Shown here: piece by piece, positions 8,596 through 17,540 of the stretch
How positions within the stretch are numbered: the stretch's first letter is position 1
Layout of the letters: the number at the start of each line of letters is the position of its first letter
From: Sphingomonas sp. OV641
Lineage (GTDB): Bacteria > Pseudomonadota > Alphaproteobacteria > Sphingomonadales > Sphingomonadaceae
NCBI RefSeq assembly: GCF_900109205.1
Contig: NZ_FNZB01000004.1
Span: 62,001 to 126,000, forward strand
DNA length: 64,000 bases
Direction: 5' to 3'
Position numbers and translations under genes: made by a program
Notes under the pieces: generated by a model
The model's input: the letters and a program-made list of their open reading frames with translations, nothing else
Told to the model about the DNA's origin: nothing
Database searches by the model: none

Positions 8596-9008
8596 GAAGT
8601 AATTCCCCCCTAGATTGAACACTCCCGGCCCCGTCCGGTATGTTCACCGTTCCTTAAGCAGACTTTGCCGCACTTACGAAGATGTCAGTAGGAGTGCGTC
8701 GATAGTTGCACGCCCCTGCCTCTTTGTGAGTATTCTGGCGTCCTTCGCGTGAACCATGGCGCGCCCGGCGTCTAAAGACGCACGCCCGCGATCATCCGGT
8801 CCGCTGTGCGATCCATCGACCCGGCGGCGCTTTCCGAAGAGCAGCGCCAGCGTCCGATGCGCGATTGTTGCCGGGGCGCCGTTTCCGCAACCTTGTTGGC
8901 GGGGGCAAGCAGCTTCAACCGAACAGTTCCCGTGTCCTGACGCACGGCGAGAACTGGAGGGGGGGAAGATATCACTTGCAGACCCAGCATGACCAACAGG
9001 AGGTAATC
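8596..9008. other. Intergenic region between luxR-type gene and pilus operon
   Basis: A 413-bp divergent spacer. It should hold both promoters. The pilin gene has a strong AGGAGG site at its end. I could not pick an operator with confidence. Confidence 0.5.
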
Positions 9009-9542
9009 ATGAAGGCTCTCGCACTTATTTCGGCCGCCACGCTGGCGATGGTTGCGGCTGCTGCACCGGCTTCGGCGCAGGTCGGCAAGGATTCGGAACA
9101 GTATAAGCTGGCGCTGTCCGGCACGGTCGCCAGCAACTGCGAACTGCTCCCCGAGGGCAGCGGCACCTACAATGTCAACATGAGCGAGACGGGCAACCAG
9201 GGCGTGCTGACCATCGCTTATGCCTGCAACTCGCCTTACACCGTCTCGCTCCAGTCGCTGAACGGCGGCATGCGTCACGCCGAATCGAACGGCTCGGTCA
9301 ACGTGCGCTATGACGTGGAAGCCAGCTTCCTGGGCCTCGGCATCGGCGCCACCAGCACCAGCTCGGCTGCGATGAAGAATGCGCCGGTCGTGATCGTCAC
9401 CGACAATGACTGGACCAACATCCTGCTCAACGGCGGCACCCGCACCGGCAACCTCGACCTGCAGTTCAACGGCCTGTCGAACTATGAAGTCGCCGGCACC
9501 TATTCGGACGAGCTGACGATCACGCTCGCCGCGAACTTCTGA
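9009..9542 (+). CDS. Secreted pilin-like subunit (spore-coat-U/Csu-type)
   Basis: A 177-residue exported protein with a strong AGGAGG ribosome site. The signal peptide is residues 1-23 (cleavage after A-S-A). The mature part is small and beta-rich, with a cysteine pair (C44 and C73) like spore-coat protein U and archaic chaperone-usher subunits, and it ends in an amphipathic strand suited to donor-strand exchange. It is the first gene of a subunit-chaperone-usher-tip operon, so it is probably the major shaft subunit. A GC-rich inverted repeat after it (about 9545-9580) may reduce transcription into the assembly genes. Confidence 0.78.
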   Translation: MKALALISAATLAMVAAAAPASAQVGKDSEQYKLALSGTVASNCELLPEGSGTYNVNMSETGNQGVLTIAYACNSPYTVSLQSLNGGMRHAESNGSVNVRYDVEASFLGLGIGATSTSSAAMKNAPVVIVTDNDWTNILLNGGTRTGNLDLQFNGLSNYEVAGTYSDELTITLAANF

Positions 9543-9655
9543 GCACCCCCCGGTCTCAGGATCTCGCGGTCGGGGGGAGGGGGTCGCTCCCCTTCCCCCC
9601 ACTCGCGCCGCCGATCCGGGCCGTCGGGCACATCATCGCTTTGGGGGGAAACGAT

Positions 9656-10417
9656 ATGTTCAACCATGCACGCCGGGCGCTTGGCCTGGCCGGCTTCGCC
9701 ATCGCCGCCAGCGCCGGCACGTCCGCGCTCGCTTATGATCTGAAGCCCATCGTGATCCAGCTTGCGCCATCGGGCGCGCGCGCCGCGCAGACGGCGGTGA
9801 TCACCAACACTCATGACGTGCCGATCGCCATCGAGGTAAAGGCGTTTCAGCGCGCGCAGAAACCGGACGGGTCCGATACGCTGACGGCCGATGACGAGAA
9901 TATCATCGTCTCCCCGCCGCAGATGGTGATCCCGCCCAAGTCGTCGCAAAGCTTTCGCGTGCAATGGGTCGGCGACACCGCCCCCACCACCGAGCTTGCC
10001 TTTCGCATCGTCACCGAACAGCTGCCGATCCAGTTCAAGGAACAGGTGCGCAGCGATCTGACCGCCGATGTGACGATGCGGTACCGCTATGAAGCGGCGC
10101 TCTATGTCATGCCGGAGAACCGCCAGGCGAAGGCGACGCTGGCCGGCGTCGCCGCGGTGAAGAATGCCGCCGGCGAGGACGAGCTGGAATTGCGCATCAA
10201 GTCCGAAGGCACCAGCCGCGCGATCCTTGACCGCCCGGTGCTGGAGCTGAGCGCGGACGGCACGCCGCATCGTCTGGAAGGGGAGGCGGTGAAATCGCTG
10301 GCCGGGCTGAACATCCTGCCCGGCGTGGAGCGGGTGGTGCGGATCGCCATGCCCGCCGATCTCAAGGGTCACGCCCTCTCCGGCAAGCTGACCACCCAGT
10401 ATATCACGCTGAACTAG
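9656..10417 (+). CDS. Periplasmic pilus assembly chaperone
   Basis: A 253-residue PapD-like chaperone. The signal peptide is residues 1-~26. It is followed by the first immunoglobulin-like domain (L-K-P-I-V-I-Q-L-A-P-S-G, and V-I-P-P-K-S-S-Q-S-F-R-V-Q-W typical of the family) and a second domain from about residue 130. It would fold and cap the subunits in the periplasm before handing them to the usher. The ATG was chosen over an upstream TTG because GGGGGGAAA precedes it. It lies 113 bases after the pilin gene and 3 bases before the usher start. Confidence 0.88.
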   Translation: MFNHARRALGLAGFAIAASAGTSALAYDLKPIVIQLAPSGARAAQTAVITNTHDVPIAIEVKAFQRAQKPDGSDTLTADDENIIVSPPQMVIPPKSSQSFRVQWVGDTAPTTELAFRIVTEQLPIQFKEQVRSDLTADVTMRYRYEAALYVMPENRQAKATLAGVAAVKNAAGEDELELRIKSEGTSRAILDRPVLELSADGTPHRLEGEAVKSLAGLNILPGVERVVRIAMPADLKGHALSGKLTTQYITLN

Positions 10418-10420
10418 GCC

Positions 10421-13027
10421 GTGGCCCGGCTGGTTGGGCTCGGGCGCCTCGCGCTGCTGTCGGTCAGCGCGAGCCTGCCCTCCATGGTGATCGCCCAGAC
10501 TCAGGTCCCGGCCCAGACTCAGGTCGAAGCCCAGGCTCAGGTCGAAGCCGGGGCGCCGGTCCAGGCCGGTGTCGCGCCCGCGGGCCCGGCGGAGGCGACC
10601 CCGTCCGCCGATGACATCTTCCGCCGCGTGTTCGGCAAGGAACGCCCGCCGGTGGCGGCGGGGCGCTACACCGTGCTGCTGGATGGCATGCCGGCGGGCG
10701 CCTATATGATCGACCCGGCCGGGGAGGGGCATGTCGACAGCGCCTTCGTGACGGAGGTGCTGCTGCCGATCCTGCTCGATGCGCAGGCGGATGCGTTCAA
10801 GGCGCTGGCGAACCGCGGCGCGCGCGTCGGCTTTGCGGAGCTGCGCGCGCTTGGCCTGACGGTGGCGTTCGATCCCGGCGAACTGGTGATGACGGTTGGC
10901 GTGCCGATGGCCATGCGATCCGCGCGCGTGATCCGGATGCGCGGCGCGCGGGCGCGGCCGGAGCTTGCCTTTGTCGAGCAGGCGGGCGTGTCCGCTTATG
11001 CCTCGTTTCGCGGCGGGGTGGACGTGGTGGCGCAATCCTCGCGCGGGGAAACGGGCCTGTCCGGCTTCGCCACGGATGCGGACCTCGGGCTCAACATCGG
11101 CGGCGTCGCGCTTCAGGGGCGGCTGCGCTATGCCGAGCGCGGCGAGCGGCAGTGGAGCCGCGGCGACGTTCGCGCCACCTATGACGATGTCGATCGGCTG
11201 ATCCGCTATGAGGCGGGCGACCTGTCGATCGGTCGCCGCTCCTATCAGCGCGGCGGGCGCATCATGGGCGTGGCGGCGCGGCGCGAGTATCGCATCGATC
11301 CCTATCTGAACATCCGCCCGGGCGGCGCGCGCGCGTTCGAGATCGACCGGCCGGCGCGGGTCGACGTGCTGGTGAACGGGCGCGGCGGGCGCACCTTCTC
11401 GCTGCCGCCGGGGCGCTATTCGCTGCAGGATTTCTCGCTGATGCCCTCGGCCACGAACGACGTGGAGATCCGCATCACTTATGCCAGCGGCGAGGTGGAA
11501 ACGATCCGCTTTCCCGCTTTCTACGATATCGACCTGCTGGCGCCCGGGATGCTCGAATTTTCCGCCAATGCCGGCGTTCCCTATCGCGACGAGGGCGGGC
11601 TGCGCCGTTACGACCGCGATGATTTCAACCTGCTCGGCTATGCCCGCTACGGCGTCAGCGACGTGCTGACCGTGGGCGCGAGCGTAGAGGGGAACGAGCG
11701 CTTCACCAATCTGGGCGGCGAAGTGACCTGGGCCTCGCCCTTGGGGTCGATCTTCGTTGCCGCGTCCACCGACGTGCGCGCGCCCTCGCTCGCCACCGCA
11801 TCGGCGGTGCTGCTCTATTCGTGGCGCGATACCGATCAGCAGCTCGGCCGCTCGCTGGACGCGCAGGTGCAATTGACCGGGCGCGACTATCGCACGCTCG
11901 ATGGCCTGTTCGGGGGCAATTTCACCGCCGTCTCGGCGCAGGCGCGCTATGGCCAGATGGTGGGCGAGCGGACCCGCCTGCAATTGTCCGGCGGCTATGA
12001 TCGCCTGCGCGACTTCGGCGATTTCGGCGCGGGCGGCGAGCGCTGGTTCGTGGGCGTCGGCGCTTCCTATCAGGCGCGCTTCGGCACCATCTCGGCCAAT
12101 GTCGATTACGTGAAGGCGCGCGAGGACAGCGGGCTGAGCGCCAGTGTCGCGCTCTTCGTGCCGCTTGGCCGCGGCACCGTGTCCGCCAGCTATGCCACGC
12201 GCGACAATGCCACCCGGCTGGAATATAACCGCATCGCCGCGCAGGGCGTGGGCGCCGCCGGGCTGAGCGCCGGGGTGGAGCGGCGCGACGGGGCGGATCG
12301 GCAATATGTGCGCGGCAGCTATGTCGGCAATCGCTTCGAGGGGTTTGCCGATGTGGTGCGCACCGCCGCGCCGGGCGTGCGCGATCTGCGCACCTCGCTT
12401 GGCTTCGGTACCGCATTGGTGATGGCGGACGGCGCCTTTGCCCTGTCCCGCCCGGTGCTGAACAGCTTCGCCATCGTCACGCCGCCCAAGGACGGCGATT
12501 ATGCCTTGGAGCCGCGCACCGGCTTCGGCTCCGCCGTGACCAGCTATGCCGCTTATACCGATTGGCTGGGCGCCGGCGTGATCCCGGACCTGCAACCCTA
12601 TTTGGAACGCTCGATCCAGGTCGACCAGCGCGGCGACCGGGCCGCGCCGGGCGCGGGCGCGGTGTTCAATCTGAAGCCGGGGTTCCGATCCGGCTATCTG
12701 CTGCGCCCGGCACAGTCGAGCGACGGCGGCGCGGCCGCGATCGTCGGCGTGCTGGCCGATGCGGCTGGCACGCCCTTGCCCTTCGTCTCCGGCGAGGCGC
12801 GGCGCGCGGGCGGCAAGGAGCCGGAGCCCAAGCTCGTCTTCACCAACGGATCGGGGCGCTTCTTCCTCGACGGGCTGGTGGAGGGGGCGACCTATCAGAT
12901 CAGCGTCACGGTGGATGGGCGGCGGGTGACGACCGACGTCGCGGTGCCGACCGGCAAGGCTGGCCCAACCCGGATCGCGGCGCCGATCCGGCTGGATATG
13001 ATCCGGGAGAAACAGGATGCGAAATAA
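10421..13027 (+). CDS. Outer-membrane fimbrial usher
   Basis: An 868-residue usher that secretes and polymerises chaperone-bound subunits at the outer membrane. It begins with GTG and a signal peptide (residues 1-~25). A short repetitive linker follows (A-Q-T-Q-V, E-A-Q-A-Q-V), then an N-terminal chaperone-binding domain, a long beta-barrel with many alternating aromatic strands, a plug region and C-terminal beta-sandwich domains near residues 770-865. The length fits the family. It overlaps the next gene by 11 bases, suggesting translational coupling. Confidence 0.88.
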   Translation: MARLVGLGRLALLSVSASLPSMVIAQTQVPAQTQVEAQAQVEAGAPVQAGVAPAGPAEATPSADDIFRRVFGKERPPVAAGRYTVLLDGMPAGAYMIDPAGEGHVDSAFVTEVLLPILLDAQADAFKALANRGARVGFAELRALGLTVAFDPGELVMTVGVPMAMRSARVIRMRGARARPELAFVEQAGVSAYASFRGGVDVVAQSSRGETGLSGFATDADLGLNIGGVALQGRLRYAERGERQWSRGDVRATYDDVDRLIRYEAGDLSIGRRSYQRGGRIMGVAARREYRIDPYLNIRPGGARAFEIDRPARVDVLVNGRGGRTFSLPPGRYSLQDFSLMPSATNDVEIRITYASGEVETIRFPAFYDIDLLAPGMLEFSANAGVPYRDEGGLRRYDRDDFNLLGYARYGVSDVLTVGASVEGNERFTNLGGEVTWASPLGSIFVAASTDVRAPSLATASAVLLYSWRDTDQQLGRSLDAQVQLTGRDYRTLDGLFGGNFTAVSAQARYGQMVGERTRLQLSGGYDRLRDFGDFGAGGERWFVGVGASYQARFGTISANVDYVKAREDSGLSASVALFVPLGRGTVSASYATRDNATRLEYNRIAAQGVGAAGLSAGVERRDGADRQYVRGSYVGNRFEGFADVVRTAAPGVRDLRTSLGFGTALVMADGAFALSRPVLNSFAIVTPPKDGDYALEPRTGFGSAVTSYAAYTDWLGAGVIPDLQPYLERSIQVDQRGDRAAPGAGAVFNLKPGFRSGYLLRPAQSSDGGAAAIVGVLADAAGTPLPFVSGEARRAGGKEPEPKLVFTNGSGRFFLDGLVEGATYQISVTVDGRRVTTDVAVPTGKAGPTRIAAPIRLDMIREKQDAK

Positions 13028-14009
13028 CCGTGCCGCCCCGCTGCCCGCCCCGCTACTCGGCCTGCTGCTCGGCCTGCTGCTTGGGGCGATGCCGGCGCCA
13101 GCGGCGGCGGCGGAGGGCGGGGCACCCGCGCAGCTCCCGCCGCTTGGCGCATCATCACCGGCGAGCGGCGAGCCGTGCCAGCTCGACCTGCGGCTGGCCG
13201 GGCAGACGGCGTGGCGCGGCATCTACGGGCGCGGCTATGAACCCACCGCCGAAGAGGCGCTGGAGCAGACGGATGTGGTGGTGCTGCACGATGGCGCGCC
13301 ATGCCAATGGTATCTGACCGCGGAGCGCGCGCCCGACGGTGCGTTCCTCCAGTCGGCGGGCGGCGGGCGACTGGGCTTTGACGTGCTGCAATCGCCCAAC
13401 GGCCCCTCCCTGTTGTCGGAGGATGTGCAGGGCACCAGCTTCTCGCGGCTGAACGGCGCCTCGGGCGAGGGGCTGGGATCGCAGGCGGTGGCGCTGTTCG
13501 TGTCCATCCCGCCGGGGCAGGTGGTGCGCGCGGGCGCTTATGCCGGGCACACGGTGATCCGCCTGTACCGGCTGGGAGACGGCCTGCCCGAGCTGGTGGT
13601 GCAGGCGCCGCTCGCTATCGCCGCCGCCGTGCCATCGGTGCTGAGCGTGTCCGCGCGCGATTTCCTGCCGGGCGCGAGCGGCGGGGCGGTGGATCTCGGC
13701 CGGCTGGAGGGCGGCGTCACCCGCACGCTCGGCTTCGACGTGACGGCGAATGCGGATGTGTCGCTCAGCTTCCAGTCGGCCAATGGGGGCGTGCTGCGCC
13801 ATCAGGCGGGCGCGCCGGGCATTCCCTATCGCCTGTCCGCCGGCGGCCGGCCGATCAGCCTGGCGGCGGGCGGCACGGCAACGCGCTTCGTCACCACGCC
13901 CGAAACGCCGCTGATGCTGGATCTCACCATCACCGTCGATCCGCATCCCCGCGCTGCGGCCGGCGTCTATCGCGACGAGCTGGTCGTGACCTTCAAGGCC
14001 GAGGGGTAA
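13017..14009 (+). CDS. Exported tip/adhesin-like subunit of the chaperone-usher system
   Basis: A 330-residue secreted protein with a hydrophobic leader (residues 10-32). A two-domain layout is suggested: an N-terminal region with two cysteines (C59 and C97) and a C-terminal domain (from about residue 205) ending in Y-R-D-E-L-V-V-T-F, like the end of the pilin. Archaic (Csu-type) operons end with such a two-domain tip adhesin. The gene overlaps the usher, so the role is inferred from position and fold. Confidence 0.7.
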   Translation: MRNNRAAPLPAPLLGLLLGLLLGAMPAPAAAAEGGAPAQLPPLGASSPASGEPCQLDLRLAGQTAWRGIYGRGYEPTAEEALEQTDVVVLHDGAPCQWYLTAERAPDGAFLQSAGGGRLGFDVLQSPNGPSLLSEDVQGTSFSRLNGASGEGLGSQAVALFVSIPPGQVVRAGAYAGHTVIRLYRLGDGLPELVVQAPLAIAAAVPSVLSVSARDFLPGASGGAVDLGRLEGGVTRTLGFDVTANADVSLSFQSANGGVLRHQAGAPGIPYRLSAGGRPISLAAGGTATRFVTTPETPLMLDLTITVDPHPRAAAGVYRDELVVTFKAEG

Positions 14010-14393
14010 GCGCACGCGTCCGCCCGGCGCCGCCCCCCTGCGCCGCCCCCCTGCGCCGCCCCCCTGCGCCGCCCCCCTGCGCTGTCACCGCCATCGGGAG
14101 TAGCCCCCGCGCGCCGGCGCTTTCCCGCCAAAGGCTATACCGATCGGCAGTCTCGCCCCGCGCGGCCCGCCCTAATCTGGCCGGGCGACATGGGGTCGCC
14201 GGCCGGGTGGGGGGCTGCCGAGGGGGGCGGCAGCCCCATCGCTCGCGAGCGGGCAAGGCGGCGGCGACGTGGCGTCGACGTGGCGCGTCCGGGGGGAGCC
14301 TGCGCGGCAGGCGGGCAGGAAGGGAGCAGGGCGCAAATGGATAATGGCCGCAAGGGCAGCATCGACCGCACGGGGGTGAACTAAAGTACGGCC
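14010..14393. other. Non-coding spacer after the pilus operon
   Basis: A 384-bp gap that begins with a four-copy 13-bp tandem repeat. The rest is very GC-rich with no credible gene. It should carry the promoter of the following two-component operon. Confidence 0.5.
14028..14079. repeat. 13-bp tandem repeat, four perfect copies
   Basis: CGCCGCCCCCCTG is repeated four times without interruption (14028, 14041, 14054, 14067), right after the tip-subunit stop codon. Perfect short tandem repeats can vary in copy number by slippage. Confidence 0.85.
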
Positions 14394-16043
14394 ATGCTCT
14401 CCTCGCCCGTTCCACCGCCAGCGCTGCCCTCCGTCCCGCCTGCCGTTTCGGCGCGCCACGCGCTGTTCGATGCGGATCCCGAGCAGCTGATCGCCATTGG
14501 CCGGCTGCTGATCGCGACCTGTGCGCTCACCGCCATCTATGTCGATCCGACCCAGCCGCTGAACCTCGCCGGCATCGCCTATTGGCTGCTCGCCGCCTAT
14601 CTCGCTTTGTCGATCGCGCTGCTGCTGGTGCCGCTGAAGATCCGCGCGCGGCACCTGTGGCAGGTGCTGAGCACCGCGTGCGACATCGCCACGGTCGGCA
14701 TCCTGGTGCACATCACCGGCGAACTGGAAAGCCCGTTCTTCATCAGCTTCACCTTTCTGCTCGTCTCCGCGGCGATCCGCTGGAGCTGGACGGGGACGCT
14801 GGCGGTGGCGGCGGTGCTTCAGCTCATCCTGATCGTGGTCGCCGCCAGCGACCTGACCGACGGCGAATCCGAGCTGAACATCATGATCATGCGCTCCGCC
14901 TTCTGCTGGGCGAGCGTGCTGTTGCTCGGCTATTTCGCCAATTACCGCAGCCGCAGCGCCACCCGGCTGCGTGAACTGGCCGCCTGGCCGCACGATATCG
15001 TGCCCGAACAGGACCGGCCCTGGCTCACCTCCTCGCTCGCCCATGCCAATCGCGTGCTGGAATCGGGCGCGATCATCGTGATCTGGCGCGATCTGGATCA
15101 GGACGCGCATTGCGCCGCCATCTGGGACGGCGCGCAATATCACTTCGTCCCCGTCTTCGCGGACGGCCGGATCATCACCGGCCTTTCCCGCCAGCGCCCG
15201 GTGCATGAGCTGGGCGCGGCCGAGCGCGCGGCGCTGCACGCGGGGCTATCGCGCATGGCGGGGCCGATCGCGGAAGCATGGCGGGCGGTGTTCGTGTCGC
15301 GCTTCGACACCATCCGCTTCACCGGCGCGGTGCTGGTCGCCAATCCGCATTCGCGCGAAACGGACATGAGCCTGCTGATGCGGATCGTCGCCGCGCGCAT
15401 CGCCATGGAGCTGGAGCAATATGCGCTGGTGCAGGAATTCGCCTCCGCCGCGTCGCTGCGCGAACGGGTGCGGCTGGCGCGCGACCTGCACGATAGCGTG
15501 CTGCAGGATCTGACGGCGGCGGTGATCCAGCTCGATGCCGCCACGCGCGACGGGGCGGCGGATCTCGGCGTGCTGGCCCGGCTGCGCAACCAGCTTCAGG
15601 CGATCCAGGCGCGCATCCGCCGGCTGGTCAGCGACAATCGCGAACGATCGACCCGGCGGCAGTTGCTCGCCGACCAGTTGCAGATGTTCGTGGCGCCGTT
15701 GGGCGAACAATGGGGGTGCGATGTGACGCTTCGGGTGGAGCCGCCGACGCTGGTGGTGGATGAAACGATTGCCGCGGAAATGTGCCTCGCCTTGTCGGAG
15801 GCGACCGCCAATGCCGCGCGGCACGGCGGGGCGCGGCACGTGGCGGTATTGTTCGAACGCGAGCGGGAGGGGCTGGTCGTCAGCATCGCCGATGACGGAT
15901 CGGGCGGCGGCACGGGCCCGGTGCCCTATCCCGCCTCGATCGGCCGGCGGGTGGAGGAACTGGGCGGATCGCTGGCGGTGGCGCGGCGCGGCACCGGCCT
16001 TGCGCTCACCATCACCCTGCCGCTGGTGAGGCTGGCGGCATGA
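14394..16043 (+). CDS. NarL-family sensor histidine kinase
   Basis: A 549-residue membrane kinase. Residues ~30-190 contain about six hydrophobic segments. A variable sensor region follows (~200-350). The HisKA_3 dimerisation domain has phospho-acceptor H366 (R-D-L-H-D-S-V-L-Q-D). The HATPase part (~460-545) has E-A-T-A-N-A-A-R-H-G and a D-D-G-S-G-G-G box. It overlaps its response regulator by 4 bases (ATGA) and lies downstream of the chaperone-usher genes, which are plausible targets. The signal is unknown. Confidence 0.9.
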   Translation: MLSSPVPPPALPSVPPAVSARHALFDADPEQLIAIGRLLIATCALTAIYVDPTQPLNLAGIAYWLLAAYLALSIALLLVPLKIRARHLWQVLSTACDIATVGILVHITGELESPFFISFTFLLVSAAIRWSWTGTLAVAAVLQLILIVVAASDLTDGESELNIMIMRSAFCWASVLLLGYFANYRSRSATRLRELAAWPHDIVPEQDRPWLTSSLAHANRVLESGAIIVIWRDLDQDAHCAAIWDGAQYHFVPVFADGRIITGLSRQRPVHELGAAERAALHAGLSRMAGPIAEAWRAVFVSRFDTIRFTGAVLVANPHSRETDMSLLMRIVAARIAMELEQYALVQEFASAASLRERVRLARDLHDSVLQDLTAAVIQLDAATRDGAADLGVLARLRNQLQAIQARIRRLVSDNRERSTRRQLLADQLQMFVAPLGEQWGCDVTLRVEPPTLVVDETIAAEMCLALSEATANAARHGGARHVAVLFEREREGLVVSIADDGSGGGTGPVPYPASIGRRVEELGGSLAVARRGTGLALTITLPLVRLAA

Positions 16044-16684
16044 TCCGGGTGATGCTGTGCGACGATCACCCGCTGCTGCTGCGCGGGCTGGCCGATCTGA
16101 TCCAGGCCGAACCGGGGATGGAGCTGGTCGGCTGCGCCAAGGACGGGGCGGAGGCGCTGGGCATGATCGCCGCCTGCCGGCCCGACGTGGCGGTGCTCGA
16201 TCTGGCGCTGCCCACGCTGTCGGGGCTGGAGGTGCTGCAACGGGTGAACCGGGAGCAATGGCCGGTGCGCATCGTCCTGCTCACCGCGCAGATCAGCGAT
16301 CTTCAGGTGGTTCAGGCGCTGTCCGCCAGCGTGGCGGGCATCGTGCTGAAGGAAGCCGCGCCGCAAACGCTGACCCAGGTGCTCCAGCAGGTGGCGGGCG
16401 GCGCGCGCTGGCTGCCGACGGAGGTGGTGCAGCCGGCGATCGCCCGCGCCTCCGCCTATCGCGAGGCGCCCGATCCGATCGCCGAGCTGACCCCGCGCGA
16501 GCGTGAGATCACGCAGCTCATCACCGACGGGCGCACCAATCGCGAAATCGCCACCGCGCTCAACATCGGCGAGGGGACGGTGAAGACCCACCTCAACCGC
16601 ATCTATTCGAAGCTGTACGTGAACAATCGCACGGCGGTGGCGATCATGTTCGCGCGGGAGAACAGGCGCGAGAGCCGCGGCTGA
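16040..16684 (+). CDS. NarL/FixJ-type response regulator
   Basis: A 214-residue two-domain response regulator. The receiver (1-120) has acidic residues D8/D9 and phospho-acceptor D54 (V-L-D-L-A-L-P). The LuxR helix-turn-helix is at residues ~150-210 (L-T-P-R-E-R-E-I-T-Q, then G-E-G-T-V-K-T-H-L-N-R-I-Y-S-K-L). It is translationally coupled to the kinase, so they form a cognate pair. Confidence 0.93.
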   Translation: MIRVMLCDDHPLLLRGLADLIQAEPGMELVGCAKDGAEALGMIAACRPDVAVLDLALPTLSGLEVLQRVNREQWPVRIVLLTAQISDLQVVQALSASVAGIVLKEAAPQTLTQVLQQVAGGARWLPTEVVQPAIARASAYREAPDPIAELTPREREITQLITDGRTNREIATALNIGEGTVKTHLNRIYSKLYVNNRTAVAIMFARENRRESRG

Positions 16685-16693
16685 CGCGCGCAA

Positions 16694-17044
16694 TCAGCGC
16701 AGCGCCGCGCGTGCCTGCTGCGTCAGCGCGCGCACCTCGGCGAACAGCGCCGCGTCGCGCGCCTTGAAGTTGAAGCAGGTCTTGCCCTGCCGCCGCTTGG
16801 CCAGCGCGCCCGACAGGCCGTCGGCGAGCGCCGGATCGTCGTACAGCGGGATCAGGTGATAGGCGACGTAGCTCTTCTTGATCGTCACCGTGCCGAACCA
16901 TTGCGGCTGCCCGCTCTTCGGATCGGCCGTGTTGCGATGCACCACCAGATCGCCCGGCGCGTCGCGCGCGACGACCAGGCCGGCAGCGGCATCCAGCATG
17001 ATCGCGCGCAGCTCCTGATGCACGGCATCGAACTCGGTCATCAT
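16694..17044 (-). CDS. Small conserved-type protein of unknown function
   Basis: A 116-residue soluble protein starting at the M-M-T-E-F-D-A-V-H pair, with GAGG about 12 bases upstream. The pattern of small alpha/beta elements and the C-terminal G-K-T-C-F-N-F-K-A-R-D segment loosely recall the DUF1801/YdhG fold, but I cannot assign it. It is convergent with the response regulator, with a 9-base gap. No export signal is seen. Confidence 0.65.
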   Translation of the reverse strand: MMTEFDAVHQELRAIMLDAAAGLVVARDAPGDLVVHRNTADPKSGQPQWFGTVTIKKSYVAYHLIPLYDDPALADGLSGALAKRRQGKTCFNFKARDAALFAEVRALTQQARAALR

Positions 17045-17206
17045 CGTCTCGCACTGCCTCACATCTTGTTCGCCGCTTCTATATTCCGTTTCTGCGCAAT
17101 TGTGCGGCCACCCCGCCAAGTTGGGGGCATGTCGCATCGCCCCCGCGTCATCTTGGGTACAAGTCCTTTGCCGCATGGGGACACGGTAACTACTTGATGG
17201 CTATGC

Positions 17207-17221
17207 GTTCGCACTGCGAAC
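17207..17221. promoter_or_regulatory. Perfect 15-bp palindrome upstream of a small gene
   Basis: GTTCGCACTGCGAAC (7-1-7) lies in the 285-bp gap between divergent genes. It has the size and symmetry of a dimeric regulator site. The binding protein is unknown. Confidence 0.4.
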
Positions 17222-17329
17222 ATACGGGGTTAGCCCGATACGGGTACTTACTTATACTCCACTCATTTGATTGAAGAATCGCACCGAATCGAACATAATC
17301 TCCGCTCATCGGGGGATGGGAGTGCGGCG

Positions 17330-17503
17330 ATGAGCCTGATGTTTCGGAACCTGCCCAAATCGGATCGCTGGCGCGAGCTTGAGCAGGAAGCGCGCGGCGC
17401 CACCACGCTGATGGAGGCGATGCGCCTGCTGGAGGAAGCGGACCGGCTGCGCCGCCGCGACGAAGCCAGCGCCTGCTGGACCACGCCGCTGCTGCGCAAC
17501 TGA
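17330..17503 (+). CDS. Small charged helical protein
   Basis: A possible 57-residue protein with GGGGGATGGGAG upstream of the ATG. The sequence is almost wholly helical and charged, with leucine-spaced heptads (A-M-R-L-L-E-E-A-D-R-L-R-R-R-D). It is unknown, and the reading frame could be chance. The ribosome site and helical periodicity favour a real gene. Confidence 0.45.
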   Translation: MSLMFRNLPKSDRWRELEQEARGATTLMEAMRLLEEADRLRRRDEASACWTTPLLRN

Positions 17504-17540
17504 CGGCAGCGGCACCACCGGCAACACGGCCGGCGGGGCG

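Noticed and set aside
9500..13222. 1240-residue open frame on the minus strand opposite the pilus operon
   Set aside because: High-GC antisense shadow. It is Arg/His/Gly/Ala-rich with no motif or ribosome site, and the opposite strand has clear chaperone and usher genes.
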